In this document: positions 9,130 through 16,012 of the stretch, piece after piece
Layout: each line of letters opens with the position of its first letter
Position numbering within the stretch: the first letter of the stretch is position 1
NCBI RefSeq assembly: GCF_004571135.1
Contig: NZ_SPSB01000004.1
Span: 372,001 to 436,000, forward strand
From: Algoriphagus kandeliae
Lineage (GTDB): Bacteria; Bacteroidota; Bacteroidia; Cytophagales; Cyclobacteriaceae
Length of the DNA stretch: 64,000 nucleotides
Direction of reading: 5' to 3'
Notes under the pieces: generated by a model
Seen by the model: only the letters and a program-made list of their open reading frames with translations
Told to the model about the DNA's origin: nothing
The model's database searches: none
Program-made: the position numbers and the translations under genes

Positions 9130-9440
9130 TATTGTGCTTCCTCTTCTGGGAATCGGTAATAAACTTTACCTTCCAAAAACTCTTCCATTGCCAAGGTAGT
9201 TGGCTTTGGCATTCTTTCGTAAAACTTGGAAATTTCGATTTGCTCTTTGTTTTCAAAGACCTCTTCCAAATTATCTACAGTAGAAGCAAACTCAGAAAGC
9301 TTGTTGTTCAACTCTTCTTTCAAATTGTTGGAGATTTGCTTGGCACGCTGACCTACGATATGAATAGACTCGTAGATGTTGCCGGTAGGTTCAGAAACCT
9401 TGTCCAAATCGCGTGTGATGATGGATGGATTAACTGCCAT
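9129..9440 (-). CDS. rpoZ: DNA-directed RNA polymerase omega subunit
   Basis: A 103-aa Rpb6/omega-type protein of the Bacteroidota form, starting MAVNPSIITRDLDKV. The NIYESIHIVGQRAKQI segment is the conserved omega helix. It assists folding of the beta' subunit into RNA polymerase. It sits 5 bp downstream of bamD and overlaps coaBC by one base, in the middle of the bamD operon rather than near gmk/spoT as in Proteobacteria. Confidence 0.9.
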   Translation of the reverse strand: MAVNPSIITRDLDKVSEPTGNIYESIHIVGQRAKQISNNLKEELNNKLSEFASTVDNLEEVFENKEQIEISKFYERMPKPTTLAMEEFLEGKVYYRFPEEEAQ

Positions 9441-9445
9441 ATAGA

Positions 9446-10351
9446 TTATTGTTTGTTTTCGTTTGTTTGACTAGTAGCTGGATCGGAAAGCTTATTTTTC
9501 TCTGCTTCTTCCCGCTCAGCAATATCTTTCTTTAGCTTCAAATGCTCCTCAAGCTCCTCACGCGCTTCAGCTTCATAGCTTTTCACCTCTGCCGTAAACT
9601 TGCTGTCGGGATATCTTCTGTAGAAATTTAAAGCATAGGTAAATACATCATTCAGCCGTTCTTCCTTTTTTGAAAAAACACTGTTTACCGCATACCCTGT
9701 GCTTACTTCTACCAATTTGTAAGCTAATTCTTCATTGTATTTACTCTCCGGAAAATCTTTGGCAAAATTCTGAAAATTGACGATACAAGCTCTGTAGAAA
9801 TCCCCAGGGAATAAGCCGTCCTTCAATCGGTAATACATTTGGGACTCCTCGTAAGCTTTTCGTTCGAAACGTGTTTCAAGATCTTCCAACATCTCCAAAG
9901 CTCGTTCATAGGAATCTGAACCCGGATATCGGGTCACAAATTGCTGTATGGCAGCAACGGCCTCTTGACTACTTTGCTGGTCCAGATTGAAATCCGGAGA
10001 ATCCAAATACAAAGAATAAGCATGCATAAATAATGCTTCCTCAGCCAAAGGACTTCGATTGTATGTACGGTAAAAATTATTGAAATACCCGGCAGACTCG
10101 ATGTATCGCTTCGTCTTAAAATGACAGTAGGCGTAGTTATAATCCGCTAATTCGGCCTTTTCACTTCCTCGGATAATGGGAAGAACTTTATCATAAAGAA
10201 TGATAGCCTTGTTGTATTCACCTTCTTGGTAATACTTATTTGCTCCTTCATATAGCTCTTCCCAGTTGGTACTTTTTTCCAGCTTGGCAAAAGGACCACA
10301 AGAATAAAGAAGGGAGGTGAAGGTAAGTATGATAAGGGAAATTCGACGCAT
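9446..10351 (-). CDS. bamD: Outer membrane protein assembly factor BamD
   Basis: A 301-aa lipoprotein with lipobox LYSC (C18, counted from the ATG at 10351). Tandem tetratricopeptide repeats follow: ANKYYQEGEYNKAIILYDKV, then repeats with the PxSxYxxxA pattern. It is the essential lipoprotein of the beta-barrel assembly machine at the inner face of the outer membrane. The Lys/Glu-rich C-terminal tail is longer than in Proteobacteria. Starts at 10357 (ATG) and 10363 (TTG) are also possible. The 10351 start gives the cleanest lipoprotein signal, and the promoter ends so close that the transcript has almost no leader. Confidence 0.92.
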   Translation of the reverse strand: MRRISLIILTFTSLLYSCGPFAKLEKSTNWEELYEGANKYYQEGEYNKAIILYDKVLPIIRGSEKAELADYNYAYCHFKTKRYIESAGYFNNFYRTYNRSPLAEEALFMHAYSLYLDSPDFNLDQQSSQEAVAAIQQFVTRYPGSDSYERALEMLEDLETRFERKAYEESQMYYRLKDGLFPGDFYRACIVNFQNFAKDFPESKYNEELAYKLVEVSTGYAVNSVFSKKEERLNDVFTYALNFYRRYPDSKFTAEVKSYEAEAREELEEHLKLKKDIAEREEAEKNKLSDPATSQTNENKQ

Positions 10352-10368
10352 GCTCATTTTCAAGACCG

Positions 10369-10399
10369 CAAATATACGGGATAATTGTTGGTATTCAAA
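10369..10399 (-). promoter_or_regulatory. Consensus promoter of the bamD operon
   Basis: On the minus strand: TTTG (10396-10399), 19-bp spacer, TATATTTG (10369-10376). This is an exact match to the Bacteroidota housekeeping sigma consensus TTTG-N19-TAnnTTTG. The predicted transcription start is around 10362, only about ten bases before the bamD ATG, so the mRNA would be nearly leaderless. Confidence 0.8.
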
Positions 10400-10418
10400 C
10401 GAATAGGAAACTGGGAGA

Positions 10419-11138
10419 TTACTTCTTTACAACGAGTTTTTTTGTCACAATATTCTTATTGTCAACAAAAAGGGTGTAAAAATATACACCTGGATGAAAG
10501 TCGGAAACATTGATCACCAAGGTGTTTTGATCAGGATCTAATACAAATTCTGCCACCGGATTACCAATGAAGCTATTGATGGTGATTTTCGCATTGGCCT
10601 GAGGCTTTTTTAACACATAATCCAACTGCGCAATTCGATTACTTGGATTAGGATAGACATCACTAATTCGAATCGCATCGTAATCAGATTCATCTGCTCT
10701 TTCTTCAGGATTGATTACATCATATTTTGCTTCGACTATGAAAGACTCTCGGATATTTTTTTCATTAACAAAAACCAAGTCAAACCCTCCTCTTGTCTCG
10801 GTGATTCCCAAGGAAAACTCCAAATACAAATCAGTCACAATTTCTCCTGGCTCCAGGGTTACTTTAATTTTGGCTAAATCACGCTTGGCATCGAAGCAGT
10901 TTTCCCCAATACAGATTTTCATATCCTGGGAAGAACCAATATTTCCATTGATATTTTTCAGAAAGTAAGTTTTGGAAGTATTGCCTTCGTTTTGAAGTAT
11001 GATTGTTTTTCGCTGGGAAGCGCCAATTGCTCCGTCAAACTCCAACGCTTCACTCAATACACGAACCTCCTGTGCTTCCACTACTACAGGGAGAAGCACA
11101 ATAAATGCCCATGTAAAAAATTTGAGAAAAGTATTCAT
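10419..11138 (-). CDS. Secreted protein with T9SS type A sorting domain
   Basis: The 239-aa protein has a signal peptide (about 1-23, ending VEAQ), an uncharacterised beta-rich region (about 24-150) and a C-terminal type A sorting domain. The latter shows SDVYPNPSN, the ITINSFIGNPV strand pair, HPGVYFYTLFVDN and a basic end TKKLVVKK. This domain routes cargo through the type IX secretion system to the surface. The cargo part is only about 125 residues and contains no recognisable enzyme motif. It resembles small conserved T9SS-tailed proteins of Cytophagales with unknown roles. Confidence 0.88.
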   Translation of the reverse strand: MNTFLKFFTWAFIVLLPVVVEAQEVRVLSEALEFDGAIGASQRKTIILQNEGNTSKTYFLKNINGNIGSSQDMKICIGENCFDAKRDLAKIKVTLEPGEIVTDLYLEFSLGITETRGGFDLVFVNEKNIRESFIVEAKYDVINPEERADESDYDAIRISDVYPNPSNRIAQLDYVLKKPQANAKITINSFIGNPVAEFVLDPDQNTLVINVSDFHPGVYFYTLFVDNKNIVTKKLVVKK

Positions 11139-11195
11139 GTAGAAGTTTTGTCGATAAGCCTACGAATAGATGTTTCTGAATAGAAATATACACAA

Positions 11196-11203
11196 CAAAT
11201 CTA
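11196..11203 (-). promoter_or_regulatory. Candidate -7 element upstream of the T9SS-cargo gene
   Basis: Reads TAGATTTG on the minus strand, matching TAnnTTTG, about 58 bp before the start codon. No TTTG is found 19 bp upstream, so this is weak evidence. Confidence 0.3.
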
Positions 11204-11273
11204 CGTGGTAGGTAATGTCGGGACGAAAAATTCGGGTTAATTGTTGTTAACCTCTTTAAAATTTTTTGAGATT

Positions 11274-12965
11274 TTATTCGTTAGGGGAATTTTGGTTTTT
11301 CTGGAGTGGCACCAAAGTCCTTTTTTTTGCATTTGCCTTCCATTTTTCAAGAGACTTCTGCATCTCCTCATCTGTTGGCATTCGAATTTCCGCGTTCGGA
11401 ACATCAAATAAATTTTTGGCTCCTGCATCGATCTCTACAATGGATCGCCAAGCAAAAATCTTCTCCATATCGGGCTTTTCCTCCTGCCTCCAAACAAAGC
11501 CTTCCAGTTTGCCACCGTCATCTCCAATATCCTGAACAGGTATAAATTTCCCTTCCGGCTTTACCCCATAATTGACCTTGACTAACTGTCCATCTTCAAA
11601 GCCCATTCGAATAGTAGCAGACAAGGTTTTATTGACTCCCTGAACCAAGGTATCCCCTTCCAAAGCATAATACAAGGACTCGCCATTTCCATCAATATTC
11701 AATCGATCTAACTGCCCTTCTTTAAAATAACCAGTCATGGATCGCCCTTTCATTTGATTGAAATTCAACAAGGTGTCGGACATCACGGCAAAGGCATTGT
11801 TTTTCACAAAAAGCTCCCGAATCTGCTCACTCTCAATAAAAAAGGTCATCGAATCAGCTGAAATTTGGCTTTTTTGATTCCAAATTACCGGGTCTTTAAA
11901 AAGCTTTATTGTCGAATCAGCATAATTATAGCTGAGTGAATCGGCTATTCCAGACAAATCGGATTTGACCAATTGGATGGATGAAAAGGCCAAAAGATAT
12001 TTAAGAGAATCTGTCTCATTGTCTTGAGAAATCAAGGTATCAGCCGTCAGATACAAGGTGTCCATCTCGAAGTATCTTCTCACCAATGCATTTCCGTGAA
12101 CTAAGCTATACCCTCTTTCTTCCCAATACTGACCTTGATCACCAAAGATTTCAACTTCACGCTCCTTGTTCAAAACCCGGACATCATCTTTCCCTTCATA
12201 ATAGGCTTCATTTTCTCGGTAGATTAGTTCACCTGCCTTCACCCGGCTAGTTTCCGTCTCAACCACCCCATCAAAGAATCGAAAACTTTTTGCTTGGGTA
12301 TCATAGAAACTTCCTTTTTCCGCATCGAGTGTGTTTCCATCCTTCGACACCAAATTTGTTAAGCCTTTGGTCTCAGCAGTTTTGGGGATGGTGAGGTACA
12401 CCAAGTAATTGGTCTTCATGGTATAATCCGGGTTGACCAAAACAACATTATCAGTAAAAGTTATTCGCTCCAAATTCACCTCATAACGACCTCGCTCACT
12501 GGTCAATACGTTGGTAGAATCAACTACTCTCCCACCGTTGAAATAGGTAGCGATATTTCCTGCTCGATCATAATTAAGATAGTCTGTGTAGACCGTGGTT
12601 TCCATATTGGAAAAGACCACATTCGATCGAAGCTTGGCCAGTTTGGTATTTCCATCATATTCGGCATAAGCGCTTCGGGTAGTTACCGAATCTTGCTCAT
12701 CCTTTATAAAAACCCGGCCGAACAACTCAGCCCGATTTTCCATTCTGAAAAAATGTGCAGAGTCACAGGAAATCAATGTGCTTTGGTTTTTCATTCGGAC
12801 CGATCCAATCAGTCGCTCAAAACCCTCAGCACCCTTCAAAGAATCAGCCTGGAGAATATCCAAGGTATTTCCCTGAGAATTAGCTCCTCTCGTTTGTCCA
12901 TAAAGCGTATGAACAGACCAAATGCTCAGAAGGAAGAATAGAAAAAACCGAAGCGTGGATTTCAT
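11274..12965 (-). CDS. OstA-like (LptA/LptD N-terminal family) secreted protein
   Basis: The 563-aa protein starts with signal peptide MKSTLRFFLFFLLSIWSVHTLYGQ. The ATG at 12965 is preferred to one 12 bases upstream. The body has repeated short beta-strand units (for example ALIxCDSAHFF, GRVFIKDEQDSVTTRSAYAEYDG, NVVLVNPDYTMKTNYLVY), the beta-jelly-roll pattern of OstA/LptA domains that shuttle lipopolysaccharide across the periplasm. It is much longer than E. coli LptA (about 185 aa) and lacks the LptD barrel. A role in LPS transport is inferred from the fold. It is divergent from tilS. Confidence 0.85.
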   Translation of the reverse strand: MKSTLRFFLFFLLSIWSVHTLYGQTRGANSQGNTLDILQADSLKGAEGFERLIGSVRMKNQSTLISCDSAHFFRMENRAELFGRVFIKDEQDSVTTRSAYAEYDGNTKLAKLRSNVVFSNMETTVYTDYLNYDRAGNIATYFNGGRVVDSTNVLTSERGRYEVNLERITFTDNVVLVNPDYTMKTNYLVYLTIPKTAETKGLTNLVSKDGNTLDAEKGSFYDTQAKSFRFFDGVVETETSRVKAGELIYRENEAYYEGKDDVRVLNKEREVEIFGDQGQYWEERGYSLVHGNALVRRYFEMDTLYLTADTLISQDNETDSLKYLLAFSSIQLVKSDLSGIADSLSYNYADSTIKLFKDPVIWNQKSQISADSMTFFIESEQIRELFVKNNAFAVMSDTLLNFNQMKGRSMTGYFKEGQLDRLNIDGNGESLYYALEGDTLVQGVNKTLSATIRMGFEDGQLVKVNYGVKPEGKFIPVQDIGDDGGKLEGFVWRQEEKPDMEKIFAWRSIVEIDAGAKNLFDVPNAEIRMPTDEEMQKSLEKWKANAKKRTLVPLQKNQNSPNE

Positions 12966-12982
12966 AAAGAGACTCAAGTGGG

Positions 12983-12990
12983 CAAAATTA
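12983..12990 (-). promoter_or_regulatory. Candidate -7 element for the OstA-like gene
   Basis: Reads TAATTTTG on the minus strand (TAnnTTTG), 17 bp before the OstA-like start codon. The -33 position is poor. It lies 11 bp from an opposite-facing -7 element for tilS. Confidence 0.4.
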
Positions 12991-13001
12991 GTAGAAAAAG
13001 C

Positions 13002-13009
13002 TATTTTTG
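13002..13009 (+). promoter_or_regulatory. Candidate -7 element for tilS
   Basis: Reads TATTTTTG on the plus strand (TAnnTTTG), ending 4 bp before the tilS ATG at 13014, which would give a leaderless transcript. The -33 position is poor, so support is partial. Confidence 0.35.
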
Positions 13010-13013
13010 GTTA

Positions 13014-14336
13014 ATGTTAGCAGCTTTTCAGGAGCATATACGCCAAAAGGCACTTTTGGATCCATCGAAGACCTATTTATTGGCTTGCAGTGGTGGAGTG
13101 GACAGCATGGTTTTAGGCTTTCTCTTAATGAAGTCTGAAATACCCATTGAACTAGCACATGTCAATTTTGGACTTCGGGGAGAGGATAGCAATCAAGACG
13201 AACTTTTTGTCATTCAATGGGCAGAAGAACACGGTATCACCTTTCATCTTCATCATCCAAAAACTCAGGAACATGCAGAGGAAAAAAAGCTCTCTATCCA
13301 AATGGCGGCAAGGGAAATCAGATATTCTTGGTTTGAATCCCTGAAACAGGAAAGAAATTTGGAAGGAATTATCCTTGCACATCATCAGGATGATCAATTG
13401 GAAACCATCTTTTTGAACCTCCTACGAGGAACTGGCTTGGATGGTATTCAAGGAATGGCGGACAAAAAATCTGGATTAATCAGACCGCTTTTACCTTTTT
13501 CGAAAGCTGAAATCGAGGCTTTTGCAAATGAAAACGAGATTGCCTGGAGAGAAGACAAGTCCAATCAAAAGACTGATTACAAGCGAAATAAACTCCGATT
13601 AGAAGCCTTGCCTGGATTATATGCAGTATCAGATGATGCCAGACAAAATCTGCTTGGAAGCTTTGCCAGAATGCATGACGCAGGAAAAGCTTTACATGGC
13701 TTAGTCCAAGATTGGTTGGGAAAATACCTGAAAACCGACAAGGACACTCAAACTCTCCCATTTCATGCGTTTATCCACCATTCGGGAGCAAATACGCTCA
13801 TATTCTATTGGCTTCGAGGCTTTGGTTTTAATTCTGATCAATGTGAAGCCATCGTGACATCTGCGAAATCCGGCGAGTCCGGAAAGCAGTTTTTCAGTGC
13901 AAGCCATCAATTAAATGTGGATCGGGAAGAATTATTACTAGCTCCTCAGGTTGAAAACTTCCAATCTATTTTTATCCAAGAGCAGGACATCGAAATTACT
14001 TTACCTGAGGGAACTTACGAATTGATCAAAAAACCAATCGGAGACAAGCTGGATTCATCCCGTGAAAATGCCATGCTCGATCTAGAAAAATTGAATTTTC
14101 CATTTGAAATACGAACATGGCAATTAGGAGACCGATTTATTCCCCTTGGCATGAATCATCCAAAAAAAGTTTCGGACTTTTTGATAGATTTGAAATTACC
14201 TCGCATTCACAAAGAGCGGGTTAAAGTACTGATTTCCGATGGGCAAATTGCTTGGGTAATTGGGCACCGTATTGCCGAATGGGCCAAGTGTGATGGATCT
14301 ACCCGAACAATTCTCCATTTCAAAATGAAAAACTGA
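13014..14336 (+). CDS. tilS: tRNA(Ile)-lysidine synthetase
   Basis: The 440-aa enzyme converts cytidine 34 of the CAU-anticodon isoleucine tRNA to lysidine, allowing AUA decoding. The N-type ATP pyrophosphatase P-loop SGGVDS is at residues 26-31, followed by HVNFGLRGEDSNQDE and the HHQDDQLET motif. A C-terminal TilS_C domain (about 360-430) includes WQLGDRFIPLGM. The ATG at 13014 is chosen over an upstream GTG at 12978, which would add 12 residues unlike family N-termini. The stop codon overlaps the next start by one base (TGATG). Confidence 0.94.
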   Translation: MLAAFQEHIRQKALLDPSKTYLLACSGGVDSMVLGFLLMKSEIPIELAHVNFGLRGEDSNQDELFVIQWAEEHGITFHLHHPKTQEHAEEKKLSIQMAAREIRYSWFESLKQERNLEGIILAHHQDDQLETIFLNLLRGTGLDGIQGMADKKSGLIRPLLPFSKAEIEAFANENEIAWREDKSNQKTDYKRNKLRLEALPGLYAVSDDARQNLLGSFARMHDAGKALHGLVQDWLGKYLKTDKDTQTLPFHAFIHHSGANTLIFYWLRGFGFNSDQCEAIVTSAKSGESGKQFFSASHQLNVDREELLLAPQVENFQSIFIQEQDIEITLPEGTYELIKKPIGDKLDSSRENAMLDLEKLNFPFEIRTWQLGDRFIPLGMNHPKKVSDFLIDLKLPRIHKERVKVLISDGQIAWVIGHRIAEWAKCDGSTRTILHFKMKN

Positions 14337-14851
14337 TGAGAAACCCTTTTACCAAGACTTATACCGAAGCTGAACTGCAGACATTTGACTTTTTAAGATT
14401 GATCAAATTTTTTGAAAAGCTTAAAAACAAAGAAATGGAGCGGTTTTTACCCGCTATGCATTTTCGGAAGTATACCAAAGATGAAGTGGTGTTTTTCAGC
14501 AAAGATCCCAGTCAAGCGCTTTATCTAATCAAAAAAGGACAAGTTCACCTGACCATAGATGTTAAGGACAATTTTGAAACTATTCTAGAAGTCAATAAGG
14601 GTCAAGCCTTTGGAGAAAACGCTTTTCTACAAAACAGCAAAAGAATCTACACCGCAATCATAACCTCGGATGAAGCGGACCTGATTGTCATTCCTCATTT
14701 CGCAATTCAGGAAATCTTCGATAGCAACCCCAAAATCAAGGCGAAAATCATGACTGCTTTGGCTGAATTTTACAATGAAAACAACCAACGACTGTTCCGT
14801 TCCTACCGGGAATCATTTGGGTTTTTCAGCCTTCGACAGATGTTTGAGTAA
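14336..14851 (+). CDS. Cyclic nucleotide-binding-domain protein (no DNA-binding domain)
   Basis: The 171-aa protein has a single cNMP-binding beta-barrel (about 40-150). The phosphate-binding cassette region reads GQAFGENAFL, near the FGE signature of cAMP receptor proteins. It ends 21 residues after the C-helix, so there is no helix-turn-helix and it cannot be a CRP-type transcription factor by itself. It is translationally coupled to tilS by a one-base overlap. A sensor or partner-protein role is inferred. The canonical cassette Arg/Ser are not clearly present, so ligand binding is uncertain. Confidence 0.82.
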   Translation: MRNPFTKTYTEAELQTFDFLRLIKFFEKLKNKEMERFLPAMHFRKYTKDEVVFFSKDPSQALYLIKKGQVHLTIDVKDNFETILEVNKGQAFGENAFLQNSKRIYTAIITSDEADLIVIPHFAIQEIFDSNPKIKAKIMTALAEFYNENNQRLFRSYRESFGFFSLRQMFE

Positions 14852-14984
14852 AAATTTACACGATTCTTTGCCCGTTTATTTTTCCGCTTAACAAAGTATT
14901 CCCTTTCGGGTTTCTAATCCTGTCATTGTTAATTAACTTAGCGTCGCTTTTTACGCAATTATCATTTATAAAATCCATAAAATC

Positions 14985-15920
14985 ATGAGCAAAGTAACCG
15001 TAGTTGGGGCTGGAAACGTTGGGGCAACCTGTGCTGACGTTTTGGCCTATCGCGAAATCGCGGAAGAGATTGTTTTGGTAGATATCAAAGAAGGTGTAGC
15101 CGAAGGAAAGGCACTGGATATCTGGCAAAAGGCTCCTATCAATCAATATGATTCCCGAACTGTAGGAAGTACAAACGATTATTCAAAGACTGCCAATTCT
15201 GATGTAGTGGTGATCACTTCTGGCTTGCCAAGAAAACCTGGAATGACCCGGGATGACTTGATCGAAACCAATGCGGGCATCGTAAAGTCCGTAACTGAAA
15301 ATGTGATCAAATATTCTCCAAATGCTATCATCATCGTCGTTTCCAACCCACTTGACGTGATGACTTATCAGGCACATTTGACTTCCAAGCTTCCTCGTAC
15401 CAAAGTAATGGGTATGGCGGGTATTTTGGATACTGCTAGATACAGAGCATTTTTGGCGGAAGAATTGAACGTTTCTGGAAAAGAAATTCAAGCCATCCTA
15501 ATGGGTGGACATGGAGACACCATGGTACCACTTCCTAGATACACTACTGTGGCAGGTATTCCTGTAACTGAATTGATCGAAAAGGATAAGCTGGATGCTA
15601 TCATCGAGAGAACCAAGTTTGGCGGTGGCGAGCTTGTGAAGTTGATGGGAACATCTGCTTGGTATGCACCAGGTTCTGCAGCAGCTCAAATGGTGGAAGC
15701 TATCTTGAAAAATCAGCGTCGCGTATTCCCGGTTTGTATCAAATTGGATGGAGAATATGGAATCGATGATTGCTACCTAGGCGTACCAGTTATCTTGGGT
15801 AAAAACGGTATCGAGAAAGTAATCGAACTCGATTTGAATGAGGAAGAAAAAGCTCTTCTCGAGGTCTCTAGAGGACACGTAAAAGAGGTAATGAGCGTAT
15901 TGGATAAATTGTCCAATTAA
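14985..15920 (+). CDS. mdh: Malate dehydrogenase (LDH-like type)
   Basis: The 311-aa NAD-dependent enzyme interconverts malate and oxaloacetate in the TCA cycle. Visible features are the Rossmann glycine motif GAGNVG (8-13), D33 for NAD preference, R83 in LPRKPGMTR (the Arg that selects oxaloacetate over pyruvate), R89, D149 and R152, and the catalytic H176 in GGHGDTMVP. It belongs to the LDH-like group found across Bacteroidota. It is a single-gene unit: 133 bp of upstream DNA without a clear consensus promoter, and a strong terminator behind. Confidence 0.96.
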   Translation: MSKVTVVGAGNVGATCADVLAYREIAEEIVLVDIKEGVAEGKALDIWQKAPINQYDSRTVGSTNDYSKTANSDVVVITSGLPRKPGMTRDDLIETNAGIVKSVTENVIKYSPNAIIIVVSNPLDVMTYQAHLTSKLPRTKVMGMAGILDTARYRAFLAEELNVSGKEIQAILMGGHGDTMVPLPRYTTVAGIPVTELIEKDKLDAIIERTKFGGGELVKLMGTSAWYAPGSAAAQMVEAILKNQRRVFPVCIKLDGEYGIDDCYLGVPVILGKNGIEKVIELDLNEEEKALLEVSRGHVKEVMSVLDKLSN

Positions 15921-15936
15921 TCACCTCCTTTTCATA

Positions 15937-15985
15937 CAGACCCGGGATATGGCTTGACCAAGTCAAATTCCGGGTCTGATTTTTG
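15937..15985 (+). terminator. mdh terminator
   Basis: Outer stem CAGACCCGG (15937-15945) / CCGGGTCTG (15970-15978), inner stem TTGAC/GTCAA, then ATTTTTG. A possible TTG start for the next gene at 15983 would fall in this U-run, which argues for the downstream GTG. Confidence 0.88.
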
Positions 15986-16012
15986 TATTTAACCATAAAA
16001 AAATCCAGCACG

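Noticed and set aside
12978-13013. GTG start for tilS twelve codons upstream
   Set aside because: The added residues do not resemble TilS N-termini, and the extension covers the candidate tilS -7 element.
15983-16012. Upstream TTG start for the 900-aa membrane protein
   Set aside because: It lies in the U-run of the mdh terminator; the GTG at 16013 places the transmembrane helix at the normal distance from the N-terminus.
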